Shown piece by piece: positions 16,910 to 23,091 of a stretch of DNA of 23,091 nt. How positions within the stretch are numbered: the first letter of the stretch is position 1; each line of letters opens with the position of its first letter. The translations under genes and the position numbers were made by a program. The DNA lies in IMG/VR virus record IMGVR_UViG_3300044731_001182, positions 1-23,091 of that record, one strand, 5' to 3'. This stretch comes from a virus. The notes under the pieces were generated by a model. That model ran no database searches, was not told the DNA's origin, and saw nothing but the letters and a program-made list of their open reading frames with translations.

Positions 16910-18934
16910 TTATCTAAACATTTTATTTTTTGGTGAGTTAAACATTGATCTGCTCTCTGTGAACAGCATATTCTTTTTGTTCTTAGTGAACATTGATTTA
17001 ATTCTTACATCTTCCTCTCCACCTATTTTTCCCATAATTGGATCTAGTTTCATCGCTAAAGCTATTGCAAGCTCTGCAGCAATGATACGGTCAAAGTTAC
17101 CTTGTTCATTATATTGGATCATCTCTTCTAACAAGACAGGATCAAATATCTTTGACATACCTTTTATCTCTGATATAATGTTTCCATCTTCATCTTTCTC
17201 TACATGTATAGCTTCTTCTGTATACTTCTTCAATGCTCCATGTAAGAAGTCTCGTATTTTCTCAGAAGATCTATGTATTCCAAAATCTCTTCTTACAGTG
17301 GTGTTTGGAACTATTTCTTTTAACCAATCTGGTTGTCTTTCTAAATAATGTGAGTCTCCTTTAGCTATCATATAGTCTATGAAAGATATTTCATCATTCT
17401 CACATAAAGCTCTAGCATTATAATACTTAATTAGATATCTAGCTTGTTCTTCCCATGTTTCTTTCTTGTCTGGTCTAGCACAATAGCTGGCCACAAACAT
17501 ATCTTGATACTTCTCTCCAGAAATAGCATGCATACGTTTGTATATATAGACAGATCCTAATGAACTTGAATATGCAGACTTACCTTGTCTATAAGGGTCA
17601 ATTCCTGCTACATATAATCCATATGGAGGACTATCAACAGGAAACTCATATATCACTACAGGAGCATCTTTCATGTCACTATTCTTAAGAGGGAAATTTG
17701 ATATAGGAAGTTTATCTGTAAACTCATGTTTTACTCCTTGACCATCATCATATAGAACAACAGGTGTTCCTGTTCTTTCTTGCATTAACAGTCTGGATTT
17801 CTGACGTTTAGCTGCTTCAATATCAAATATGTTTGTATCCTCATTTAAGAATATATCATCCACTTCTTGTGGGTAGTACATCTTTTCTTTTAAATAAGCT
17901 AGTCTATCACCAGCTTTCTTTAATCTCTCAAGATTTTCGTTTGTAATTTTGTCTGCTGTTTCTTCATTAGAAACTAACATACTTACATTATGTAAATCTG
18001 AATCTAATGGTTGTTCTAAAAAAGCACCTAAAGAGGAAGGCTCTTTAGCTTCCATTCTATATTTATGTGAAATAAATAGTCCATGGATTCTTTGTTCATC
18101 CTTAGCACTGTTGTATTCTAAGAAGTTAAAATTGGCCACATCAAACATTAAGCTTTTTGCGTCCATGAAATTCTGCATATCTCCACCTGTACCTGTAAGA
18201 ATAGGGCTACATCCCCAACCAAATGGTGTTGTAAAACCAGGAACAGCTGCTTGAAAACCTCTTAAGAAGTTACCTTTACCTATCTCATCAATAATAAGCC
18301 TTCTTGGCTTAGTACCTGCAATAGCCTCTTCATTGTTACCACCATCTAAGTTACGAATAAGAATCTGAGAGAACGGTATTCTCTCTCCAGCTTTTGTCTT
18401 GATTCCTAATGTAACTTGGTTTTTCCAATTATCTTCTACTCTCTGCCATCTCCAGGCTTCTGGTAAGAAGTTAAGTCCTTTGTCAATCTTATCTGTGATA
18501 AGCTTTATATCGGGAGCATTCAATCCTGCAATAATGTTCTGGGAGTTTTCATCAAATGTAGCTCCAAGACCTATGTAAGAACTCTCAATTACTGACTTAG
18601 CTAAACGTCTGATTCCTAGAATTACTAGGCCTTTCTTTTCTGTATGTGCTCTATCTATTTCATTTGTTATAATCCACTCATTATCACGTAGATAAGGATT
18701 GGCATATTTTTGTGATATTCTACCACGATCATCTATAACATCCACCTCTGTATTCCAGAAGTTCAAATGCCAATATAAAAAAGGATTGATATACACGCCT
18801 CCCATCATACAACCATCCATACATAATTGTTTATGGAAAGCATAGAATTCTTTATACTCTTCTGAATCCTTACTGGGAACTCTTTTCTGATTAATAAACC
18901 AGTCTTTGTAATCAATACTTTGTAATCCGTTCAT
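16910..18934 (-). CDS. terL: Terminase large subunit
   Basis: A 674-residue packaging motor. The ATPase domain has a Walker A variant GIRRLAKS (107-114), Walker B RLIIDEIG (212-219) with the catalytic E217 after D216, and a coupling-motif candidate ILTGTGG (245-251). The nuclease domain has D446 in AGIDPYRQG (443-451), E512 in LCENDE and D615 in NFDRIIAAE, the acidic triad expected of an RNase H-like nuclease. It cuts concatemeric DNA and drives it through the portal. The upstream gene overlaps by one base (TAATG), so translation is coupled to the small subunit candidate, and the portal starts one base after its stop. Length and motif order are normal for the family. The Walker A is the G-x-R-R-x-x-K-S type that I associate with crAss-like and other Bacteroidota phages. 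Confidence 0.95.
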   Translation of the reverse strand: MNGLQSIDYKDWFINQKRVPSKDSEEYKEFYAFHKQLCMDGCMMGGVYINPFLYWHLNFWNTEVDVIDDRGRISQKYANPYLRDNEWIITNEIDRAHTEKKGLVILGIRRLAKSVIESSYIGLGATFDENSQNIIAGLNAPDIKLITDKIDKGLNFLPEAWRWQRVEDNWKNQVTLGIKTKAGERIPFSQILIRNLDGGNNEEAIAGTKPRRLIIDEIGKGNFLRGFQAAVPGFTTPFGWGCSPILTGTGGDMQNFMDAKSLMFDVANFNFLEYNSAKDEQRIHGLFISHKYRMEAKEPSSLGAFLEQPLDSDLHNVSMLVSNEETADKITNENLERLKKAGDRLAYLKEKMYYPQEVDDIFLNEDTNIFDIEAAKRQKSRLLMQERTGTPVVLYDDGQGVKHEFTDKLPISNFPLKNSDMKDAPVVIYEFPVDSPPYGLYVAGIDPYRQGKSAYSSSLGSVYIYKRMHAISGEKYQDMFVASYCARPDKKETWEEQARYLIKYYNARALCENDEISFIDYMIAKGDSHYLERQPDWLKEIVPNTTVRRDFGIHRSSEKIRDFLHGALKKYTEEAIHVEKDEDGNIISEIKGMSKIFDPVLLEEMIQYNEQGNFDRIIAAELAIALAMKLDPIMGKIGGEEDVRIKSMFTKNKKNMLFTESRSMFNSPKNKMFR

Positions 18935-19266
18935 TATTTTCTACCTTTTAAGAAATCCTCTGCCATACTTCCTAGTTCAACACCACCTCTTACAGGCACC
19001 ACCTTTGCTTCTTCTTTCTCACGTAGTTTCTCAACTTGTTCAAGAAGAGCTAAATAGTTTTTCATTGTCTCTTGTACAAACTTACCCTGTGCTTCAATAG
19101 ATGCAATCACCATAGGCATTGCTCCACCAGCTTTGGTTTCTTTCCACTTGATTCTATCCTCTAATGTATGTAAAGGATTTGCATCAACGTATTGTTTCCA
19201 GCTTGATAACTGTTCCTCAGCCCAATCAAGTTCTGTATTTATGTATGTAGTTTTTTTTATTGCCAT
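18934..19266 (-). CDS. Small terminase subunit candidate
   Basis: A 110-residue protein. Two helices are apparent: ELDWAEEQLSSWKQYVDA (13-30) and a long one over 55-90 with FVQETMKNYLALLEQVEKLREKE. A flexible Gly-Val stretch and a basic FLKGRK tail follow. It lies immediately upstream of TerL, overlapping its start by one base, where small terminases normally sit, and its helical composition fits. I do not see a clear helix-turn-helix, so DNA recognition could instead be by the winged-helix protein at the head of the operon. It overlaps the 119-residue gene by one base on the other side. Confidence 0.5.
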   Translation of the reverse strand: MAIKKTTYINTELDWAEEQLSSWKQYVDANPLHTLEDRIKWKETKAGGAMPMVIASIEAQGKFVQETMKNYLALLEQVEKLREKEEAKVVPVRGGVELGSMAEDFLKGRK

Positions 19267-19625
19267 TATTTTATGTATTCATTAAACGACTCATCTATCT
19301 TCTGTCTATACACTTTTATATCATCTATCTCTGCTCTGATTTTCTTTTTATAAGATTCTATTCTATTTTGACATTGATATATCTCATCATAACATTCACT
19401 TTGTATGCTACGAAATATAGAGAATTTATCTTCTCTACCTTCTTCTAAAAAATCTTGTATAACTTCACAAGTGTTTTCTGGATTACAAGCTGGTATATCT
19501 CCAGGGTTATAAAATTTATCTTCTGTACTTTGATATTCTTTTTCTGTATTTAAAACAAAAGCAATATCTCCTTCTTTACAAAACAAAGGATCATGTACAG
19601 TTTTCAACTCGTGTGTGTTTTCCAT
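19266..19625 (-). CDS. Hypothetical protein with C-terminal coiled coil
   Basis: A 119-residue protein. The first half (1-60) is acidic with scattered Cys and Pro. The second half (72-116) is a charged coiled coil with QCQNRIESYKKKIRAEIDDI. There is no membrane segment or signal. It overlaps the small terminase candidate by one base at its stop and follows the 91-residue gene by 23 bases. The compact overlap shows cotranscription with the packaging genes. I do not recognise the family. It could be a packaging cofactor. Confidence 0.6.
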   Translation of the reverse strand: MENTHELKTVHDPLFCKEGDIAFVLNTEKEYQSTEDKFYNPGDIPACNPENTCEVIQDFLEEGREDKFSIFRSIQSECYDEIYQCQNRIESYKKKIRAEIDDIKVYRQKIDESFNEYIK

Positions 19626-19648
19626 TATGTAGTTGGTTTTTATTAATA

Positions 19649-19924
19649 TTAGTCCTCGTCTTCCTCAAGGAACATTCTTTCTAAATTCATGCCACCTTTT
19701 ATTATCTTCTTTAAATCATCTTCATCTTCATGTGGATAATCTATGTTAAGCTCTATTTCATATTTCTCTAAAGCAAGAAGAAGCTCTTTATCACTTACAC
19801 CCCAAAGGTCATTATATTCATACAATGCTGTTGAGAGATGTCTTCCCATATTGTATGTTGGATAACTCTTTTGTAAACGATTGAGCGTTTTTGTAATTTG
19901 GCTATAGTAGTTTGGTTTTGCCAT
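19649..19924 (-). CDS. Conserved small phage protein, unknown function
   Basis: A 91-residue protein. The central pattern is YPTYNMGRHLSTALYEYNDL followed by WGVSDKELLLALEKYEIELN (21-60) and then an acidic stretch ending in EEDED. It resembles a small protein (YPxYNxGRHxSTA, WGxSDKELLxAL) that I associate with the genes just before the terminase of Bacteroidota phages; its function is unknown. It shares one base with the 88-residue gene at its start and lies in the compact pre-terminase block. There is no metal motif or membrane segment. Confidence 0.65.
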   Translation of the reverse strand: MAKPNYYSQITKTLNRLQKSYPTYNMGRHLSTALYEYNDLWGVSDKELLLALEKYEIELNIDYPHEDEDDLKKIIKGGMNLERMFLEEDED

Positions 19925-20190
19925 TATATTAAATCATTTATATCCTCGTCAGAAAGACCTGATGGTCTATCATCTTCTTCTGTCCACTCCATAGTTAGTT
20001 CTTGTTCTAAAGTTAGACCATCATCTATATCAGATATGTATTCAGGTTTCACTGTAATCTTAATTGTATCTCTTGGAACACCATCAACATCTGTGTCTCC
20101 TGATATATCAACATAATCAGCTCCACCATCGTAGAGCTCTTGAAGAATTTGAATAAGCATTTCCAAAGGAATTTTACGTAGTGGATCCAT
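19924..20190 (-). CDS. Small acidic protein, unknown function
   Basis: An 88-residue, strongly acidic protein. An N-terminal helix (LEMLIQILQELYDGG, 9-23) precedes two or three strands (YVDISGD, DTIKITVKPEYI) and an acidic helix. It overlaps the zinc-ribbon gene at its start by 17 bases and shares one base with the next gene. There is no diagnostic motif. The high acidity could indicate a DNA mimic or a partner of a basic protein; that is only inference. Confidence 0.6.
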   Translation of the reverse strand: MDPLRKIPLEMLIQILQELYDGGADYVDISGDTDVDGVPRDTIKITVKPEYISDIDDGLTLEQELTMEWTEEDDRPSGLSDEDINDLI

Positions 20191-20455
20191 TGTCTTCTGG
20201 CATTGGTTGTGGAAGCCATTTCTTTAATGGACATTCACAGGTTAAACATTTAGTCTTTGCAGCTAACGTACATCCACAATTTGTGCAATGTGCATCTAGC
20301 CTTAAGCTCTTATACTCTTTCTTATTAGAAGAATGTTCTTCACATTCGTTACATGTAGCTAATCTTGTAGAACTAACGTGTTCTATGAAAGCTCTTTTTC
20401 TTTCTTCAGGAAGAAGATGATTCTTCCATCCCTCGATCATTTGATTCAGACTCAT
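20174..20455 (-). CDS. Zinc-ribbon protein
   Basis: A 93-residue protein. Eight cysteines fall in three groups: C35-x2-C38, C57-x2-C60-x-C62 and C70-x2-C73-x-C75, followed by PLKKW (76-80). The CTNCGC and CxxCxCPLxxW pattern is that of a small zinc-ribbon protein common in phages. The N-terminal part is helical (WKNHLLPEERKRAF). It may recognise nucleic acid or another protein; no catalytic motif is seen. It overlaps the HU-like gene by 50 bases and the 88-residue gene by 17, showing tight translational packing. Confidence 0.7.
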   Translation of the reverse strand: MSLNQMIEGWKNHLLPEERKRAFIEHVSSTRLATCNECEEHSSNKKEYKSLRLDAHCTNCGCTLAAKTKCLTCECPLKKWLPQPMPEDNGSTT

Positions 20456-20795
20456 TGATTTTTGGTTTTAGTGTCTTTATACTAGATTCTAATATTTGTA
20501 ATTTAAATTCTACAGCATTCTTTTTTGTAGCTGTAATGTTCTCATCTGAAAGCATTCTTTCATATGCCTTCTTGATAGCTAATAACTTATTATATTGTGC
20601 AAGAGCTTTCTTATCATTAAAATAAAATTTTCCAAATCCAGAAATCTCTACACTCTTATGTATATTCAAAGCATCATTAGCTGAATCAAATTGATGTACA
20701 ACAATAGCGTCAATCACCTTTTCTGATATCACCATATTAATGGACATCTTCTTGATAATCCACTCCTTCATTGACATTGATTGTGGTTTCTCCAT
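20406..20795 (-). CDS. HU/IHF-like DNA-binding protein candidate
   Basis: A 129-residue protein. Residues 23-64 read like the core of an HU/IHF subunit: a helix with VIDAIVVHQFDSANDAL, then SVEISGFGKFYFNDKKA (48-64). The GFG turn after a beta strand corresponds to the HU GFGxF motif. The rest is a helix (65-110) and an acidic, Ser-rich tail. Such proteins bend DNA and are conserved in crAss-like phages. The start is uncertain: the ATG at 20795 overlaps the previous gene by 59 bases, and in-frame ATGs at 20777 and 20771 give a better-looking N-terminus (MSMKEWIIKK). If shorter, about 121-123 residues remain. The arm that inserts into the minor groove is not obvious, so the fold may be degenerate. 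Confidence 0.55.
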   Translation of the reverse strand: MEKPQSMSMKEWIIKKMSINMVISEKVIDAIVVHQFDSANDALNIHKSVEISGFGKFYFNDKKALAQYNKLLAIKKAYERMLSDENITATKKNAVEFKLQILESSIKTLKPKINESESNDRGMEESSSS

Positions 20796-21141
20796 GTACT
20801 AGTTTTATATCTAACATTAAATCTTTCTTGAAATCAATAACAATGACAGGATTCACCTTCACCTTTCCATTCTCCTTCACAAATATACCTATCTTCTTCA
20901 ACTTAGAAATAATGTTATTAATCGTAGGAGATGTTGTATTGTATGTCTTACAGAATTCTTCTCTTACATTAGCATATGTAATGTTTCCTTTAATAGCTGT
21001 AAAAGAAATAAGTTGAATTTCTCTTTCAGTTAGATGAAGAGTGTTTATAGCAGATAGAATAGAATAATACTTTATAGCTAATTCCATATCACTATATGTC
21101 TCTTTCTTTAGTCTTTGTACTATAATCTTTGTTGGACTCAT
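20737..21141 (-). CDS. Winged-helix protein, candidate late regulator or terminase partner
   Basis: A 134-residue protein. Residues 36-100 suggest a winged helix: LTEREIQLISFTAI, then a YANVREEFCKTYN helix, a TSPTINNIISKLKKIGIF recognition helix and a GKVKVNP wing. The N-terminus has a basic helix. It is the first gene of the minus-strand block and follows a Bacteroidota-type promoter-like site, which suits a regulator of late genes. DNA-binding small terminase proteins also use such folds, so packaging-site recognition is an alternative. Its stop overlaps the HU-like gene by 59 bases if the longer start is used. Confidence 0.55.
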   Translation of the reverse strand: MSPTKIIVQRLKKETYSDMELAIKYYSILSAINTLHLTEREIQLISFTAIKGNITYANVREEFCKTYNTTSPTINNIISKLKKIGIFVKENGKVKVNPVIVIDFKKDLMLDIKLVHGETTINVNEGVDYQEDVH

Positions 21142-21165
21142 AATTTAGTTTTGACATTATAAAGA

Positions 21166-21195
21166 CAAAGATATATAATAAAAACTTATAATCAA
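21166..21195 (-). promoter_or_regulatory. Bacteroidota-type promoter-like site for the late block
   Basis: On the minus strand TTGA (21192-21195), 18 bases, then TATCTTTG (21166-21173), an exact TAnnTTTG match. An upstream TTTTG also exists but with a spacing of 29 bases. The start would be near 21159, giving a leader of roughly 18 bases to the ATG at 21141. Confidence 0.55.
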
Positions 21196-21307
21196 TACAT
21201 TACAAAAGAAATATTTAAATCCCTATGCTATATTATGAAAGACTATCTTCTTACATAGACATACCCACCCACCCAGCCAAAGGTAGAACATAAAATATAT
21301 ATCCACC

Positions 21308-21339
21308 AAATTTTTTTTCAAAAATTTTTTTCAAAATTT
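21308..21339. other. A/T tract likely to bend DNA
   Basis: Phased T and A runs (eight T, then A and T runs and another A run) lie in a 32-base stretch. Such tracts are intrinsically curved and occur near promoters and origins. The role here is unknown. Confidence 0.6.
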
Positions 21340-21400
21340 AGAACCCCGTTGTGTGTGTGGGTTTGTTGACCACTTCCAATTCGCTACTCCACCTTTGTTT

Positions 21401-21420
21401 GGGTGAGCAGGGTGCTCCCC
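21401..21420 (+). promoter_or_regulatory. 5' leader hairpin upstream of the 117-residue gene
   Basis: GGG-T-GAGCA pairs with TGCTC-CCC around a GGG loop, an 8-base GC-rich stem with one bulged T. It ends about 25 bases before the ATG, and no U-run follows, so a leader or binding site is more likely than a terminator. Confidence 0.5.
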
Positions 21421-21445
21421 CACTAAACCATTAAAACAGAACAAA

Positions 21446-21799
21446 ATGGCAATTCAAAAATTAAACGCTACAGAAGTAGCAGAGATTCAGTGTGACGGAC
21501 AATTATTTCCTTACAAAGCAGGAACAAAAATGGAAGGTAAATTTTATCGTCGTTATGTTTTTGAAGGTAAAGTATTTATTAGTAATGATGACACCTTCTA
21601 CAAAGAACTTGAGAATGGAGGCGTTGAAAGTTTAAAGATTGAACCTAATGAAGAAGGTAAACTTGCTATGGTAGGTTATTTAACTTACAAGAAAATGATT
21701 GGTGTTAGACGTAATCAATTAACATTGGAAGCAATGACTATTGAAAACTTTAAACCAACCATTATGGTTAATCCAGAAGAATTTGCAGGGCTTGAATAG
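21446..21799 (+). CDS. Hypothetical protein, first plus-strand gene
   Basis: A 117-residue protein rich in short beta strands: GQLFPYKAG, KFYRRYVFEGKVFIS and KLAMVGYLTYKKMIG. It ends in TAG, and the terminator stem overlaps that stop. It has no signal peptide, membrane segment or metal cluster. Residues 20-50 suggest a small beta barrel. It begins with an ACAGAACAAA leader. Its codons are less A/T-biased than those of the other plus-strand genes, so it may be well expressed. I do not recognise the family. It could be an early or regulatory protein, because it is transcribed away from the late block. Confidence 0.65.
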   Translation: MAIQKLNATEVAEIQCDGQLFPYKAGTKMEGKFYRRYVFEGKVFISNDDTFYKELENGGVESLKIEPNEEGKLAMVGYLTYKKMIGVRRNQLTLEAMTIENFKPTIMVNPEEFAGLE

Positions 21800-21812
21800 C
21801 CCTGTTTTTCTT
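21786..21812 (+). terminator. Intrinsic terminator overlapping the stop codon
   Basis: A 7-base perfect stem CAGGGCT/AGCCCTG (21786-21792 and 21798-21804) with a 5-base loop, then TTTTTCTT. The TAG stop at 21797-21799 lies at the loop-stem border. It is the clearest intrinsic terminator in the window. Confidence 0.9.
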
Positions 21813-21978
21813 ATATATAAAGGGTGGAGATGTCTGGGTGGGTGAAAAAATCCAACACAACATCCAACTTTATATAACAGGTATTGATGTCTTATTACAT
21901 TATTCATAAGTTTTTACGGAGACTATATAAGAATAATGCAATGAGATGTTGATATTACTGAGAATCTTTCAATAAATG

Positions 21979-21986
21979 TATGTTTG
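21979..21986 (+). promoter_or_regulatory. Possible -7 element before the next plus-strand genes
   Basis: TATGTTTG is an exact TAnnTTTG match. The nearest TTG upstream is 27 bases away, longer than usual, so this is weak. Confidence 0.3.
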
Positions 21987-22008
21987 TTGGGAGTGTTAAT
22001 GTGTTGAC

Positions 22009-22221
22009 GTGAGTACACAAGGACATAAACAAAGCACAATCATCAATGACCAAAATCAATCAACTAACGAAATATATATAGCATTAACAATGAAACAATA
22101 CATAGAATCAAAGCTAATTGCCATAGAACAACAAATAGTATTAGAGAGATGTTATAACAAACTTCAATCTCTTATTGAAGATAGATCTGTTATTGTTTAT
22201 CTCTTATCTTTTTATATATAG
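22009..22221 (+). CDS. Small hypothetical protein, GTG or internal ATG start
   Basis: A 70-residue reading from GTG at 22009, or a 43-residue one from ATG at 22090. Residues 1-27 are polar with N/Q repeats. From residue 28 a helix-rich stretch, MKQYIESKLIAIEQQI, leads to a hydrophobic end (VIVYLLSFYI) that may contact membrane. It follows a weak promoter-like site and stops (TAG) before the structured region at 22235. I cannot decide the start. The function is unknown. Confidence 0.4.
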   Translation: MSTQGHKQSTIINDQNQSTNEIYIALTMKQYIESKLIAIEQQIVLERCYNKLQSLIEDRSVIVYLLSFYI

Positions 22222-22234
22222 AATAATATTAACA

Positions 22235-22319
22235 GGCTCTTTTACAGGTATGCTGTTGTCCTATGAAATAATTAGGTTAACGAGTAACAGTAAAGATGAA
22301 ACAGTACTGATAAGAGCCA
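22235..22319 (+). ncRNA. Structured 85-base element with a closing 7-base stem
   Basis: GGCTCTT (22235-22241) pairs with AAGAGCC (22312-22318), followed by ATTTTT. Inside, ACAG/CTGT, CTGTT/AACAG and CCTA/TAGG can form, but not all at once. The outline recalls a tRNA acceptor stem and D arm, yet no TPsiC arm or CCA is present. A 27-codon frame (22250-22333) overlaps it, so coding and RNA interpretations compete. Confidence 0.35.
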
Positions 22320-22333
22320 TTTTTAATAACTAA
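22250..22333 (+). CDS. Possible 27-residue micropeptide
   Basis: ATG at 22250, 27 codons, TAA at 22331-22333. The stop is followed by the same TTCCTTAAT leader that links the next genes, which is the main argument that it is coding. It overlaps the structured element. Without that leader link I would not call it. No domain is visible. Confidence 0.25.
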   Translation: MLLSYEIIRLTSNSKDETVLIRAIFNN

Positions 22334-22353
22334 TTCCTTAATGATAAACAATT

Positions 22354-22557
22354 ATGAAAACAAATTATTATTTCTTAGTGTTGATAGCATTGGTTATATC
22401 AATTACTATTAATGTATATCATTTTAGTAATGATGTAGAATATCAAATAGAACTCATCAATCAAACTGATGTAAAACTAATGGATGAGAATGGTGAAACA
22501 TTACATATTACAACACTTGATAGTATTGAATATTATATTGAACAAGATAATCTTTAA
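22354..22557 (+). CDS. Small membrane-anchored protein
   Basis: A 67-residue protein. Residues 4-23 form one hydrophobic membrane helix (NYYFLVLIALVISITINVYH); the rest is acidic and polar with an YQIELINQTDVKLMDENGET stretch, probably a small beta hairpin. It is likely an inner-membrane anchored protein, possibly a holin, superinfection or host-interaction factor; none of these is shown. The start follows a TTCCTTAAT leader shared with its neighbours. Confidence 0.6.
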   Translation: MKTNYYFLVLIALVISITINVYHFSNDVEYQIELINQTDVKLMDENGETLHITTLDSIEYYIEQDNL

Positions 22558-22569
22558 TTCCTTAATAAC

Positions 22570-22797
22570 ATGAACAAAGTATACATAGTTTACTCTATTA
22601 CAATAAATGAAATGGAGCCATTACATTATTCATCTAGTAAGTATGAATCTATACAAGGAATATATACATCTAATGAATTAGCTATTGCTAAGATAGATGA
22701 ATTGTATGAATCATATTTTCAAGCTTCTTTGGCTCATCCAGAGTATGATTATATTAGACAAGAGTGTAGAATAGAAGAACATCAATTAAATCCTTAA
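22570..22797 (+). CDS. Small hypothetical protein, DUF7336-like
   Basis: A 75-residue protein. KVYIVYSITI (3-12), then IQGIYTSNELAIAKIDELYESYF (28-50) and a polar tail. The strand plus GIYTS-ELAIAKID helix resembles the small phage family seen as DUF7336 (a strand, then G-x-F/Y-S/T-x-E-x-A). The next gene shares this layout, so they may be paralogues. Its start follows TTCCTTAATAAC. Confidence 0.55.
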   Translation: MNKVYIVYSITINEMEPLHYSSSKYESIQGIYTSNELAIAKIDELYESYFQASLAHPEYDYIRQECRIEEHQLNP

Positions 22798-22801
22798 TAA
22801 C

Positions 22802-23091
22802 ATGAAAATATACACAGCACATTGGAAGCATTATAAAGATGATTATTATGCTCCATATAATAGAAAAATGTTCACAACACGAGAATTAGCTAATACATTC
22901 TTAGATGATATTATCAACTACGATGGTATAGAGAGATATTATATTCTTGAAGAAACTGTTCTTGAACAATATTCTCCTATAAATTATATAATGGAGAGTG
23001 ATTGGGAATGTTCATTAGGTACATTACATGGTCATGATGATGTTTGTAATTGTGATGAATACATTGATGATTATCCTTGTGATATAATAAA
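22802..23091 (+). CDS. Small hypothetical protein, partial at right edge
   Basis: ATG at 22802 and open to the window end: 96 codons plus two bases. It opens with MKIYTAHWKHYKDDYYAPYN and a MFTTRELANTFLDDIINYD helix (23-41), matching the layout of the upstream 75-residue protein, and is acidic with several cysteines (CSLGT, CNCDEYIDDYPC). The C-terminus is missing, so no function can be given. It follows TCCTTAATAAC. Confidence 0.55.
   Translation, partial: MKIYTAHWKHYKDDYYAPYNRKMFTTRELANTFLDDIINYDGIERYYILEETVLEQYSPINYIMESDWECSLGTLHGHDDVCNCDEYIDDYPCDII

Larger units (their letters stand above)
21142..21445. other. Divergent intergenic region
   Basis: 304 bases without a gene, between the minus-strand late block and the plus-strand small genes. 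It holds a promoter-like site for the late block (21166-21195), a C-rich ACCC triplet-like run (21263-21276), an A/T tract with alternating T and A runs (21308-21339) and a hairpin upstream of the 117-residue gene (21401-21420). I see no plus-strand TAnnTTTG site at useful spacing. It could also contain an origin or packaging signal; nothing proves it. Confidence 0.7.

Noticed and set aside
16902-17348. Plus-strand frame of 148 codons
   Set aside because: Antisense to the large terminase, hydrophobic because of complement composition.
21719-21907. Minus-strand frame of 62 codons
   Set aside because: Antisense to the 117-residue gene and its terminator.
22235-22319. Functional tRNA
   Set aside because: The acceptor-like and D-like stems exist but no TPsiC arm, no sound anticodon stem and no CCA.
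1-23091. Firm assignment to crAss-like phages
   Set aside because: TerL-portal-capsid order and an HU-like gene fit, but tail tubular, tail stabilising and paired IHF genes are not seen, and the capsid has no signature I can verify by eye.
1-23091. Recoded stop codons (TAG read as Gln)
   Set aside because: TAG ends the 117-residue gene (with a terminator on it) and the frame at 22009-22221, and the large genes need no readthrough.

Overview
The window is a late (virion assembly) region of an AT-rich tailed double-stranded DNA phage. The likely host is a member of the Bacteroidota. This rests on promoter-like sites of the Bacteroidota type (TTTG or TTGA, then TAnnTTTG), A-rich leaders without Shine-Dalgarno sites, and small conserved proteins that I associate with phages of this phylum. 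Standard stop codons are used, including at least two TAG stops, so there is no sign of a recoded genetic code. The gene order (small genes, terminase, portal, scaffold, capsid) and an HU/IHF-like gene recall crAss-like and related Bacteroidota phages. I cannot place it in a named group from sequence alone.

Layout. From about 21,141 down to 1, every gene lies on the minus strand and is read right to left. The block opens with a promoter-like site and six small, tightly overlapping genes: a winged-helix protein, an HU/IHF-like protein, a zinc-ribbon protein and three proteins of unknown function. Next come a small-terminase candidate, the large terminase (Walker A, Walker B and nuclease residues visible), the portal, a UUCG hairpin with a promoter-like site, an acidic scaffold candidate and the major capsid candidate. 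A 187-base gap with three stem-loops follows, then a helical virion protein, a neck/adaptor candidate and a probable abundant virion protein with a threonine-rich tail. The left third holds the tail-tip and fibre cassette: a 187-residue protein, a 31-residue Cys-rich zinc-knuckle protein, an 806-residue fibre with Thr/Ser linkers and a probable beta-propeller, a chymotrypsin-fold serine protease with an intact triad, a tail-collar protein, a 660-residue mosaic fibre of Cys-rich modules joined by poly-threonine, and a related fibre that runs off the left edge through 27-base tandem repeats.

From 21,446 to the right edge the genes are on the plus strand. They are small proteins of unknown function, probably a different expression class. 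The two blocks diverge from a 304-base gap with a promoter-like site, an A/T tract and a hairpin.

How the genes work together. The terminase pair packages DNA through the portal into a shell built by capsid and scaffold proteins. The connector candidates close the head. The left-hand cassette builds the adsorption apparatus. Its Cys-rich modules, threonine linkers and in-frame tandem repeats look like a system for exchanging or resizing fibre parts, and the embedded protease is the most unexpected enzyme in the cassette.
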